Shown: positions 8,944 through 17,545 of the stretch, one piece after another
Position numbering within the stretch: the stretch's first letter is position 1
Layout of the letters: every line of letters begins with the position of its first letter
DNA from: Novosphingobium capsulatum NBRC 12533
Lineage (GTDB): Bacteria; Pseudomonadota; Alphaproteobacteria; Sphingomonadales; Sphingomonadaceae
Reading direction: 5' to 3'
Assembly: GCF_001598375.1 (NCBI RefSeq)
Contig: NZ_BCYV01000006.1
Location: 124,001 to 188,000 of the forward strand
Length of the DNA stretch: 64,000 nt
Made by a program: the position numbers and the translations under genes
The notes under the pieces: model-generated
Database searches by the model: none
The model's input: the letters and a program-made list of their open reading frames with translations, nothing else
What the model was told of the DNA's origin: nothing

Positions 8944-11796
8944 GTGATCAAGACCCCCTCGTCCTTGCACTATGCTGGCGTTGCCAGCCTGGCCATGGCG
9001 CTGGCCTCGCTGGCCAGCCCCGCCTTCGCCCAGGATGCTGCCCCCACGGCCCTGCCCGCCACCGCCGCGGCTGATGCCACGGATGCCCCCGGCAGCGAAA
9101 TCATCGTCACCGGTTCGCGCATCGAGCGCCCTGACCTGACGGCATCGAGCCCGGTTTCGGTGATCAGCGCGGATTCGATCAAGTCGGTGAACACCGTCAC
9201 GGTCGAGCAGATCCTCAGCGTCAACCCGCAGTTTTCGGCCGGCCTCAACGGCGCCAGCAACAACCCGGGCGATGGCTCGGCCACGCTCGATCTGCGCGGC
9301 CTGGGTTCGCAGCGCACGCTGGTCCTGCTCAATGGCAAGCGTCTGCCGGTCTATGACGCCACCGGCTCGGTTGACGTCAACCAGATCCCCACCGCGCTGA
9401 TCAAGAACGTTCAGGTTCTGACCGGCGGTGCCTCGGCGGTCTATGGGTCCGACGCCGTTTCCGGCGTGGTCAACTTCGTGCTCGACGACAAGTTCACCGG
9501 CCTCAAGCTTGACGCCGGCAGCCAGGTCACCGGCTATGGCGATGGCGCGCAGTATGATGCCAGCCTTACCGGCGGGTTCAACATCGGCGATCGCGGCCAC
9601 CTGATCCTGTCGACCAACTATTCCAAGCGCGATGGCGTCAAGTTTGCCGCGCGCGACTTTTCCAGCCGCACGCTGTGCTCGGAAGACCTGTCGCAAAGCT
9701 GCGGCTCGTCGAACACCACGCCCACGCTGTTCTCGATTCCGGGCGGCGGGTTGCAGCAGGTGACTGCCGCTGGCGGCCTCACCAGCAACTATGGCACCTA
9801 TAACTACAACCCGATCAACTACGCGCAGACGCCGTTCGAACGCTATGGCGGCATGGCGATGTGGAACTACGACGTCAGCGACAAGGTCGAGCTGTATGGC
9901 TGGGCTTCGTACCAGCACACCAAGACGGTCCAGACCCTCGCGCCGACGGCGACGGCGGGCTATCCGTTCAACGTCTATTCCGACAACCCCTACCTCAGCG
10001 CGGCCGAGCAGGAAGCGTTCTTCGACAAGGCTGCCAATCCGCAGTTGCAGATCAATTCCGACGGCAGCTCGACCATCAGCATCCGCCGCCGCATCACCGA
10101 GGCCGGCGGCCGCATCGAAACCCACACCAACGAAACCTGGCAGGCCCTGGCCGGCCTGCGTGGCGATTTCTTCGATACCGGCCTGAAGTTCGACACCTCG
10201 GTGCAGTATGCCCAGGTGCACAAGCACACGCTGCTGGAAAACGACCTGTCCTATTCGGCGCTGACCAATGCGCTTGACGCCGTGTCTGATGGCAATGGCG
10301 GCGCGATGTGCCGCAGTGCCGATGCACGCGCGCAGGGTTGCGTGCCGATCGATCTGTTCTCGGCCAATGGCATTACGCAGAATGCGCTGTCCTATGTGCT
10401 GCGCAATGCGACGGAAGACGATCGCACCACCCAGTTCGTGGCCGAAGGCAACGTTTCGGGCGACGTCAAATTCCTGCGCAGCCCGTTTGCCGCCAACCCG
10501 GCCGCCATCTCGCTGGGCGTGACCTATCGCCGCGAAACCGCCGATATCGAAGTCAGCGACGATTACGCCTCGGGTGACCTGATCTATTACGGCCAGGGCT
10601 TCAACATCCCGAACAAGAGCTACAACGTCAAGGAAGTCTACGCCGAGTTCAAGATGCCGCTCGTCCAGGACAAGCCTGGCATCCAGGCGCTCGATGTTGA
10701 AACCGGCTACCGCTATTCGGATTACTCGATCTCGGGCGGGGTTTCGGCCTACAAGTTCGGGGCCGACTATGCGCCGGTGCAGGGCCTCAAGTTCCGCGCC
10801 AACTTCCAGCGGTCGGTGCGTGCGCCCAACCTCTATGAACTCTACCTGCCCAAGACCCTGGGCACCGGCAACCTCGGCACCGATCCCTGCGCCGGTTCGG
10901 GCGTGACGGGCACCACGGCGGCACTGTGTCTCGCCCAGGGCGCCACCCAGGCGCAGCTGACCAACGGCTTGATTTCCGGTCCGATCTCGGGCCAGGTCAA
11001 TGCCTTCTACGGCGGCAACACCAACCTCAAGCCGGAAAAGTCGAACACCATCACGGCCGGTGTGGTGATCGAACCGGCCCAGATTCCTGGCCTGTCGCTG
11101 ACCGCCGACTATTACGACATCAAGATCGCCAATGCGATCGTGACCAACTCCACCTCGGTGGTCGTGGCACAGTGCTTTGCCTCGGGTGATCCGACCAATC
11201 CCTATTGCCAGGGCATTCACCGCAGCACGGTCGATGGTTCGCTGTCGGGTGGCCTGACGGCGGGCGTCGACACGCTCTATGCCAACGTGGCGGCGCTGCG
11301 CACGCGCGGTCTCGACTTCGGCGTGAACTTCCATCGCGGCAGCCGCAGCGGCTTCCACTATGGCTTCGACTTTGCCGGCACCTACGTCATCACCAACTAT
11401 CAGGTGGTGGGCGGCAGCGTGATCCAGTGCGCCGGCCGCTTTGGTGCGGATTGCGACATTCCGGCGCCGAAGTGGAAGCACGTGGCAACGCTGGGCCTGG
11501 GCTGGAAGAACGTTGATCTCTCCACCCGCTGGCGCCTGATCGGCCAGGTGAGCGAGGATGCCGACACGCAGATCCAGACCAACCGCATCCCGGCCGTCAG
11601 CTACTTTGACGAAACCGCCACGATCCGCGTGAACGACAAGTACACCTTCTCGCTCGGCGTGCTCAACGTGTTCGACAAGCAGCCCCCGATCGTGGGTGAC
11701 ACCAGCGGCGCCACCTCGGTGGCGGGCAGCACCTTCCCGACCGTCTATGACGTGATGGGCCGCAGCTTCTTCGCGCGCGTCACGGCCAACTTCTGA
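8944..11796 (+). CDS. TonB-dependent outer-membrane receptor 1
   Basis: 950 residues starting at GTG with AAGGGAC seven bases upstream. A signal peptide ends at about residue 30 (SPAFAQ). A TonB-box-like EIIVTGSRI is followed by the plug domain (about 55-165) with DLRGLGSQRTLVLLNGKR and ASAVYGSDAVSGVVNFVL. The beta-barrel follows and ends in phenylalanine (VTANF), as outer-membrane porins do. There is no N-terminal STN domain, so sigma/anti-sigma signalling is unlikely. The substrate is unknown; siderophore, carbohydrate or aromatic compound are all possible. It is paralogous to receptor 2 (12252) and shares its leader. Two terminators follow, so it is probably monocistronic. Confidence 0.93.
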   Translation: MIKTPSSLHYAGVASLAMALASLASPAFAQDAAPTALPATAAADATDAPGSEIIVTGSRIERPDLTASSPVSVISADSIKSVNTVTVEQILSVNPQFSAGLNGASNNPGDGSATLDLRGLGSQRTLVLLNGKRLPVYDATGSVDVNQIPTALIKNVQVLTGGASAVYGSDAVSGVVNFVLDDKFTGLKLDAGSQVTGYGDGAQYDASLTGGFNIGDRGHLILSTNYSKRDGVKFAARDFSSRTLCSEDLSQSCGSSNTTPTLFSIPGGGLQQVTAAGGLTSNYGTYNYNPINYAQTPFERYGGMAMWNYDVSDKVELYGWASYQHTKTVQTLAPTATAGYPFNVYSDNPYLSAAEQEAFFDKAANPQLQINSDGSSTISIRRRITEAGGRIETHTNETWQALAGLRGDFFDTGLKFDTSVQYAQVHKHTLLENDLSYSALTNALDAVSDGNGGAMCRSADARAQGCVPIDLFSANGITQNALSYVLRNATEDDRTTQFVAEGNVSGDVKFLRSPFAANPAAISLGVTYRRETADIEVSDDYASGDLIYYGQGFNIPNKSYNVKEVYAEFKMPLVQDKPGIQALDVETGYRYSDYSISGGVSAYKFGADYAPVQGLKFRANFQRSVRAPNLYELYLPKTLGTGNLGTDPCAGSGVTGTTAALCLAQGATQAQLTNGLISGPISGQVNAFYGGNTNLKPEKSNTITAGVVIEPAQIPGLSLTADYYDIKIANAIVTNSTSVVVAQCFASGDPTNPYCQGIHRSTVDGSLSGGLTAGVDTLYANVAALRTRGLDFGVNFHRGSRSGFHYGFDFAGTYVITNYQVVGGSVIQCAGRFGADCDIPAPKWKHVATLGLGWKNVDLSTRWRLIGQVSEDADTQIQTNRIPAVSYFDETATIRVNDKYTFSLGVLNVFDKQPPIVGDTSGATSVAGSTFPTVYDVMGRSFFARVTANF

Positions 11797-11801
11797 TATC
11801 A

Positions 11802-11845
11802 GGCCCGGCGCGTCTTCCCGCGGGGAGCGCGCCGGGCCATTCTTT
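11802..11845 (+). terminator. Terminator after receptor 1, first hairpin
   Basis: GGCCCGGCGCG (11802-11812) is perfectly complementary to CGCGCCGGGCC (11828-11838), an 11-bp GC stem, followed by ATTCTTT. It lies five bases after the receptor stop codon. Confidence 0.8.
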
Positions 11846-11877
11846 GCCGCAGGGTCACATCGCTGTGGCCTTGATCA

Positions 11878-11906
11878 GGCCGGGTCACCCAGACCCGGCC
11901 TTTTTT
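11878..11906 (+). terminator. Terminator after receptor 1, second hairpin
   Basis: GGCCGGGTC (11878-11886) pairs perfectly with GACCCGGCC (11892-11900) around a five-base loop and is followed directly by six T residues: a textbook intrinsic terminator. It comes in tandem with the hairpin 40 bases upstream. Confidence 0.9.
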
Positions 11907-12028
11907 GCGTCTGGACAACGTGCTCCGCGACGGTGGCCTTGGGCAAATTTCCGACACAGTTGAAACGAAATGTGGCTTTGATGCCTCTGTGATTTGCATA
12001 AATTTCGCGATGTTTGCGGTTGGTGGCT

Positions 12029-12056
12029 ACTCATGTTGCTTCGTTGCAACATGAGT
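12029..12056. promoter_or_regulatory. 11-bp perfect inverted repeat upstream of receptor 2
   Basis: ACTCATGTTGC (12029-12039) and its exact complement GCAACATGAGT (12046-12056) flank a six-base loop. It lies about 200 bp before the receptor start in an AT-richer stretch. No T-run follows on the plus strand, so an operator (dimeric repressor or activator site) fits better than a terminator. No matching copy was noticed in front of receptor 1. Confidence 0.5.
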
Positions 12057-12099
12057 GAAACGTTTTGTGGGGGGCGGTGAGAAGCTGCTTTCATTTGCG

Positions 12100-12245
12100 A
12101 CGAAAAATCTCGCACAAGACGGCATCGGTCCCGGCTTTCGTGGAACGCTGCATCGTCCTGCCCTCGCAAAAGGGCCGGGCCTGCTTTGGAAAGCCGGGAT
12201 TGTCGCTCCTGGCAGCCAAACTGGTCGGCTGCCTCCAGAAGGGAC
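12100..12245 (+). promoter_or_regulatory. Structured leader of TonB-dependent receptor 2
   Basis: Shares with the receptor 1 leader the 24-base block at 12123-12146, GGGATTGTCGCTC at 12196-12208 and AAGGGAC at 12239-12245. A hairpin sits at the equivalent place but with different bases: GGCAGCC (12211-12217) pairs with GGCTGCC (12227-12233). A smaller hairpin (GCCCT/AGGGC) lies between the two shared blocks. Keeping a stem while its sequence changes is what a functional RNA structure would show, but two examples are not proof. Confidence 0.6.
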
Positions 12246-12251
12246 TGAACA

Positions 12252-15200
12252 GTGACCAAGATCAACACCACCGCCTATCGCGTCGGTGCAGCAGGCCTTG
12301 CGCTTGCCATCGCTTCGCTGGCTGCGCCTGCCTTTGCGCAAGACGCCGCCGCCCCGGCCGATGCCGCGCCCGCCGATGCGGGCCAGACCATCGTCGTCAC
12401 CGGTTCGCGCATCGCTTCGCCGAACCTCACCTCGACCGCGCCGATCACCAGCCTGACGTCGGAAGACATCAAGCTGCAGGGCACGACCAAGACCGAAGAC
12501 CTGCTCAATTCGCTGCCGCAGGTGTTCGCGGCGCAGTCTTCGACGCTGGCCAACGGTGCAACTGGTACCGCCACGGTCGACCTTCGCGGTCTCGGCGCCT
12601 CGCGTACCCTGGTGCTGGTCAACGGTCGCCGCCTGATGCCTGGTGACGTGACCAGCTCAGCTGCTGACTTGAACTTCGTGCCGGCTTCGCTGGTCAAGCG
12701 CGTTGACGTGCTGACCGGTGGTGCTTCGGCCACCTACGGTGCCGACGCGGTCGCTGGCGTCGTCAACTTCGTGCTCGATACCGAGTTCACCGGCCTGCGC
12801 GTCGATGCGAACTATGGCTTCTACCAGCACGACAACAACAACTCGGTCACGCCGTCGATCCTCGACAAGCGCACCGCCCAGGGCCTGTCGGGCTATGGCT
12901 ATCCGCGCGGCAGCGTTGCCGATGGCGGCAACTTCGACACGACGATTTCGTTCGGCACCAAGTTCGCCGATGGCCAGGGCCATGCAATGGCCTATTTCGG
13001 CTACCGCAAGGTGAACCCGATCCTGCAAGCCAAGCGCGACTACAGCGCCTGCACTGTGCAGAATGCTGACAGCAAGACGCTGCAGTGCGGCGGCTCGGCC
13101 ACCTCGGCCACCGGCAACATCCTGTTCACGCCGGCGGGTTCGTCGTCGTCGACCTTCGGCGCGCTTGGCCCGGGCACCCTCGCTAAAAAGACGCGTACGC
13201 GCTACAACTTCGCGCCGCTGAACTACTTCCAGCGTCCGGATGAACGCTACACCGCCGGCGCCTTCATCGATTACGAAGTCAATTCGGCGATCCATCCGTA
13301 CATGGAATTCATGTTCATGGATGACCGCACCGTGGCGCAGATCGCGCCGTCGGGCGACTTCGGCAACACGCTGACGATCAACTGCGACAACCCGATGATG
13401 TCGGCCTCGCAGAAGAGCCAGATCTGCAACCCGGACAACCTCATCGTCGGTTATGTCGGCAACTATCCGCTGACCCCGGCTGCATACACCAACGTCTATG
13501 GCACCCCGGCCCCCGGCGCGATCAACAAGATCGATCCGACCACCGGCGCGCCCTACAACCTGGCTTACATGCAGCTGCTGCGCCGCAACGTCGAAGGCGG
13601 TCCGCGCCAGAGCGATCTGGAGCACCAGGCATTCCGCACCCTGATCGGTTCGCGTGGCGAACTCGGCAAGGGCTGGAGCTATGATGCGTACTACCAGTAT
13701 GGCCGCGTCAACTACTCGCAGGTGTACACCAACGAGTTCTCGGCTGCGCGCCTGCACAACGCGCTCGATGTGGTGACCAACCCGGCAACCGGCCAAGCCG
13801 TGTGCCGCTCGGTTCTCACCGGTGGCGACCCGAACTGCGTTCCCTACAATGTGTTCAGCGGGCAGATCTCGCCTGCTGCGCTCAACTACCTCAACGCTTC
13901 GGGCTTCCAGCGTGGCCACACCACCGAACAGGTGCTCAGCGGCCAGCTGACCGGCGACTTGGGCCAGATGGGCATCAAGAGCCCGCTCGCCTCGGACGGC
14001 ATCAGCATCGCGCTGGGCGTGGAACACCGCCGCGAATCGCTCGACCTCAAGACCGACAACGAATTCCAGACCGGCGATCTCACCGGCCAGGGCGCGCCGA
14101 CCCTTTCGGTCAGCGGTTCGTACAAGGTCACCGAGTTCATCAGCGAAGCCGAAGTGCCGCTGGTCCAGGATGGCTTCATCTACAACCTCAGCCTGAACCT
14201 GGGCTACCGCTACTCGCACTACAGCGTGTCGAACGGCCAGGTGTTCAACACCAACACCTGGAAGATCGGCGCTGATTTCGCTCCGGTTCGCGATCTGCGT
14301 ATCCGTGGCTCGATCAACCGTGCGGTGCGCGCTCCCAACATCCAGGAACTGTTCTCGCCCAACTACGTCGGCCTCGATGGCTCGACCGATCCGTGCGCGG
14401 ACAAGGTGCTGACCGCTGCCGATCAGGGCTGCTTGCTGCAGGGCCTGAAGGTTGGCCAGAAGGTCGTTTCCAACCCGGCTGGCCAGTATAACGGCTACCT
14501 GGGCGGCAACGGCCAGCTGCGTCCTGAAGTCGCGACCACCAAGACCGTGGGCGTGATCCTGCAGCCTTCGTTCGTTCCGGGCTTCAGCTTCAGCGTCGAC
14601 TATTTCGACATCAAGCTGAAGAAGGCGATCCAGGGCTACGGCGCCGACGCGATCCTCGCGGCCTGCACCACCGATCTCAACCCGACGGCTTGCGGCCTTA
14701 TCCACCGCAACGCAGCTGGTTCGCTGTGGCTGACCTCGGACGGCTACGTGACCGACACCCCGGTGAACGTCGGTGGCGTGAAGACCAAGGGCTTCGAGTT
14801 CAACGGCAACTACGCCCACGCGCTGGGTGGCCTGGGCCGTGGCACGATCAGCTTCGTTGCGACCTACCTCGACAAGTATGTCGTCGATAACGGTCTGACC
14901 GCTCTCTATGATTGCGCCGGCTACTATGGCGTGACCTGCGGCAGCCCGCGTCCGGTGTGGCGTCACAAGCTGCGTCTGGGTCTTGATACCAAGGCTGGTA
15001 TCAACATCTCGGTGCAGTGGCGTTACTTCGACAGCGTCGACGTGGAATACAAGAACAAGTCCACCACGCTGTCGGGTCCGTACAACGACTTCAACTCGCA
15101 CATCCCGACCCAGAGCTACTTCGACCTGGCTCTGTCCACCCGCATCCAGGGCAAGGCTACGCTGCGCTTTGGTGTGAACAACATCTTCGATCGTGACCCG

Positions 15201-15326
15201 CCGCTGGTGACGTCGGGTGCGGCCGGCAACGCCTGCGCTTCGGTGTATTGCAACGGCAACACCTACCCGGGCACCTACGACTCGCTGGGCCGCTATCTCT
15301 ACTCGAGCATCACGCTCGACTTCTGA
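12252..15326 (+). CDS. TonB-dependent outer-membrane receptor 2
   Basis: 1024 residues from a GTG start with AAGGGAC six bases upstream. The signal peptide ends at about residue 30 (APAFAQ). The TonB-box-like TIVVTGSRI is followed by the plug (about 50-160: DLRGLGASRTLVLVNGRR, ASATYGADAVAGVVNFVL) and a barrel ending SITLDF. It is clearly paralogous to receptor 1 through signal peptide, plug and C-terminus. Codons ending in T (GGT, CGT, GCT) look more frequent here than in neighbouring genes, which often accompanies high expression; I have not counted them. Transported compound unknown. A strong terminator follows. Confidence 0.94.
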   Translation: MTKINTTAYRVGAAGLALAIASLAAPAFAQDAAAPADAAPADAGQTIVVTGSRIASPNLTSTAPITSLTSEDIKLQGTTKTEDLLNSLPQVFAAQSSTLANGATGTATVDLRGLGASRTLVLVNGRRLMPGDVTSSAADLNFVPASLVKRVDVLTGGASATYGADAVAGVVNFVLDTEFTGLRVDANYGFYQHDNNNSVTPSILDKRTAQGLSGYGYPRGSVADGGNFDTTISFGTKFADGQGHAMAYFGYRKVNPILQAKRDYSACTVQNADSKTLQCGGSATSATGNILFTPAGSSSSTFGALGPGTLAKKTRTRYNFAPLNYFQRPDERYTAGAFIDYEVNSAIHPYMEFMFMDDRTVAQIAPSGDFGNTLTINCDNPMMSASQKSQICNPDNLIVGYVGNYPLTPAAYTNVYGTPAPGAINKIDPTTGAPYNLAYMQLLRRNVEGGPRQSDLEHQAFRTLIGSRGELGKGWSYDAYYQYGRVNYSQVYTNEFSAARLHNALDVVTNPATGQAVCRSVLTGGDPNCVPYNVFSGQISPAALNYLNASGFQRGHTTEQVLSGQLTGDLGQMGIKSPLASDGISIALGVEHRRESLDLKTDNEFQTGDLTGQGAPTLSVSGSYKVTEFISEAEVPLVQDGFIYNLSLNLGYRYSHYSVSNGQVFNTNTWKIGADFAPVRDLRIRGSINRAVRAPNIQELFSPNYVGLDGSTDPCADKVLTAADQGCLLQGLKVGQKVVSNPAGQYNGYLGGNGQLRPEVATTKTVGVILQPSFVPGFSFSVDYFDIKLKKAIQGYGADAILAACTTDLNPTACGLIHRNAAGSLWLTSDGYVTDTPVNVGGVKTKGFEFNGNYAHALGGLGRGTISFVATYLDKYVVDNGLTALYDCAGYYGVTCGSPRPVWRHKLRLGLDTKAGINISVQWRYFDSVDVEYKNKSTTLSGPYNDFNSHIPTQSYFDLALSTRIQGKATLRFGVNNIFDRDPPLVTSGAAGNACASVYCNGNTYPGTYDSLGRYLYSSITLDF

Positions 15327-15349
15327 TAGTCCCCACGTGACGTGACAGA

Positions 15350-15385
15350 AGTGGCGGCGCGCGAAAGTGCGTCGCCACTTTTTTT
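15350..15385 (+). terminator. Intrinsic terminator after receptor 2
   Basis: AGTGGCG (15350-15356) pairs with CGCCACT (15373-15379), with further pairing inside the loop, and is followed by a run of T ending at 15385. It separates the receptor from the sulfotransferase gene, so the latter probably has its own promoter or depends on read-through. Confidence 0.85.
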
Positions 15386-15459
15386 GCCTTGAGCCCGGCG
15401 CCAGCGCTGCCACACTGGCAGGCCGGGCGCGATGCGCCCAATTGCCGACCACAGGATAG

Positions 15460-17496
15460 ATGATGCAGACCCAGCTTCCCCCGCCCTCGCTCCAGGCCAT
15501 TGCCGACACCGCGCGGCGTGGCCGGCTGGACGAGGCTGCACTGCTGGCAGCGCGGGCTGTGGCCGCCGCGCCGCGCGATCCAGTGCTGGCCGCGCTGGCT
15601 GGCGCGATCGAGGCCATGCGCGGGCAACCGCTACGGGCCATTCCCTATCTGGAAACGGCGCATGCCCAGCGCCCCGACGATATGACCGTCAGGACCAACC
15701 TGGCCGAATCCCTCTATCGCACGGGCGAGCTGGCGCGTGCCCTGGCACTGGTCACGCCGGCGCTGGCGCGGGCCGACCGCAGCCTGCGCCTGGCCCGGCT
15801 GGGTGGTGCCGTCGCATTGGAACTGGCCGATGCCACAACTGCCATCGCCTATTACCGCATCGTCGTGGCGGCGGCTGAACAAGACTGGAGCGCCTGGAAC
15901 AATCTGGGCAATGCCCTGGAAGCGGCGGACGACATGGCCGGGGCGATCAGCGCGCTGCGCCGCGCCGTGCAGCTGGCTCCGGATTCGCCGCCGATCCGCG
16001 TCAATCTCGTCAATGTGCTGGTTGCCGCGGGCGAACTGGACGCGGCAGAGCGTGACCTGGCGCAGGCCCGGCAGCTGTGGCCCGATGATGCCAAGCTGCT
16101 GATCGCCGAACATACCATTCACCGTGTCCGCGGTGATGATGCGGCCGCTTTTGCGGCGCTGGCCGAAGCGGCGCGGTTGAGCCCGGACGATGCCGCGTTG
16201 CATCACGATCTTGGCGCCGAAGGCAGCCGCACCAATCGCTTTGCCGAAGCAGAAGCCGCCTATCGCCGTGCGATGACGCTCGATCCGGCGATGGGCAGCG
16301 CCTATGCCGGGCTCGCCGCCGTGCTGGAACGCATCAACCGCGAGGATGAAATCGCCGATCTGGCCCGGATTGCGGCGGAGGTGGGCGCTGACGACGGCTC
16401 GCGCGCCTTTATCGAGGCATTGCACCTCAAGCGCGTCGGGGACGCTGTGGGAGCGCTCGCAGCGCTTGATCGCGTCGGCGATGCAATGGCTCCCGAACGT
16501 ACGCTGCATTTGCGCGGCCTGCTGCTCGATCGTCTCGGTCGCCACGACGAGGCGTTTGTCGCGTTCACCGCGATGAACGAGCACTGGCAAAGCGATCCTA
16601 CCGCACCGCGCGAGCGGGCACGCGCCTATCGCGAGGCGATTGCGCAGGCCGCGGCGCAGCTGTCGCCAGCATGGCTGGCGGGCTGGACCCCGCCACCGCC
16701 GCCCTCGCCGCGCGCCAGCCCACTGTTTCTGGTGGGCTTTCCGCGATCGGGCACTACCCTGCTCGATACGCTGCTGATGGCCGATCCCGATGTGGCGGTG
16801 CTGGAGGAAGAGCCGTTCATCGTCGAGGCAGAGGCCGCGCTGGGCAACGTGGCCGCGCTCGACCAGGCGAGCCCGGCACAGGTGGCCGCGGCCCGCGATG
16901 CCTATTTTGCCAAGGTCGATGCGCTGTGCGGCGATTGCTCGGGCCGCATCGTGGTCGACAAGCAGCCGCTGCATCTCAACAAGGTGGCGATCATCCGCCG
17001 CCTGTTTCCTGATGCGCGGTTTGTGCTGTCGTTGCGCCATCCCTGCGATGTGGTGCTCAGCTGTTACCTCACCCACTTCCGCACCAACAGCGCGATGGCC
17101 AACTTCCTAGATCTGGACGATGCCGCTGCGCTGTATGATCTGACCTTCGCCCATTGGGAAAAGGCCCGCGCGCTGTTCGATCTGCCGGTGGCAACGGTCG
17201 TCTATGAACGGCTGGTGGAGGATTCCGAGCGCGTGCTGCGTCCGTTGTTCGACTGGGCCGGGCTGGCCTATCCGACCGACCGCATCGATCATACCCGCGC
17301 CGCGCGTGATCGCGGGCTGGTGTCGAGCGCCAGCTATTCCCAGGTGACCGAGCCGCTCTATCGCCGCGCCAGTGGGCGCTGGCGCCGGTACGAACGCCAC
17401 CTGGCGCCGATCATGGACGTGCTGCGTCCTTGGGCAGATCACTTTGGCTATGGAATTGAGGACGAGCGCCTGCCGGATTGGCCGGTGCCAGACTGA
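15460..17496 (+). CDS. TPR-repeat sulfotransferase family protein
   Basis: 678 residues. Residues 1-400 are tetratricopeptide-like helical repeats (for example SAWNNLGNALEAADDMAGAI). From about 420 there is a sulfotransferase domain: FLVGFPRSGTTLLDT (about 423-437) is the PAPS 5'-phosphosulfate loop, and RFVLSLRHPCDVVLSC (about 520-535) matches the 3'-phosphate-binding strand-helix. A conserved VYERLVED-type segment follows. There is no signal peptide, so it should act in the cytoplasm, presumably sulfating a peptide, protein or small molecule held by the TPR part. Tandem ATGs occur at 15460 and 15463; AGGATAG favours the second. It lies behind two TonB receptors and 49 bp before the hydroxylase gene. 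Confidence 0.87.
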   Translation: MMQTQLPPPSLQAIADTARRGRLDEAALLAARAVAAAPRDPVLAALAGAIEAMRGQPLRAIPYLETAHAQRPDDMTVRTNLAESLYRTGELARALALVTPALARADRSLRLARLGGAVALELADATTAIAYYRIVVAAAEQDWSAWNNLGNALEAADDMAGAISALRRAVQLAPDSPPIRVNLVNVLVAAGELDAAERDLAQARQLWPDDAKLLIAEHTIHRVRGDDAAAFAALAEAARLSPDDAALHHDLGAEGSRTNRFAEAEAAYRRAMTLDPAMGSAYAGLAAVLERINREDEIADLARIAAEVGADDGSRAFIEALHLKRVGDAVGALAALDRVGDAMAPERTLHLRGLLLDRLGRHDEAFVAFTAMNEHWQSDPTAPRERARAYREAIAQAAAQLSPAWLAGWTPPPPPSPRASPLFLVGFPRSGTTLLDTLLMADPDVAVLEEEPFIVEAEAALGNVAALDQASPAQVAAARDAYFAKVDALCGDCSGRIVVDKQPLHLNKVAIIRRLFPDARFVLSLRHPCDVVLSCYLTHFRTNSAMANFLDLDDAAALYDLTFAHWEKARALFDLPVATVVYERLVEDSERVLRPLFDWAGLAYPTDRIDHTRAARDRGLVSSASYSQVTEPLYRRASGRWRRYERHLAPIMDVLRPWADHFGYGIEDERLPDWPVPD

Positions 17497-17545
17497 TACG
17501 CGTTGAACAGGCCCGGGGGGGCCTGGTGTTTGGACGGGGAAGATC

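Larger units (their letters stand above)
11797..12251 (+). other. 455-bp gap between the two receptor genes
   Basis: Holds the two terminators of receptor 1, then an AT-richer section (11930-12060) that probably contains the promoter of receptor 2, an 11-bp inverted repeat (12029-12056) and the receptor 2 leader (12100-12245). I found no supported gene in it. Confidence 0.6.

Noticed and set aside
8699..8947. 82-codon frame in the leader of TonB receptor 1
   Set aside because: It runs through the hairpins and across the receptor start, with no family features; the matching region before receptor 2 does not conserve it.
8746..11481. 911-codon open frame on the minus strand opposite TonB receptor 1
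   Set aside because: Low-complexity, His/Arg/Ala/Val-rich translation with no recognisable domain; it is the antisense shadow of a GC-rich coding region with strong third-position bias.
12657..15641. 994-codon open frame on the minus strand opposite TonB receptor 2
   Set aside because: Same antisense effect; the sense frame has signal peptide, plug and barrel signatures.
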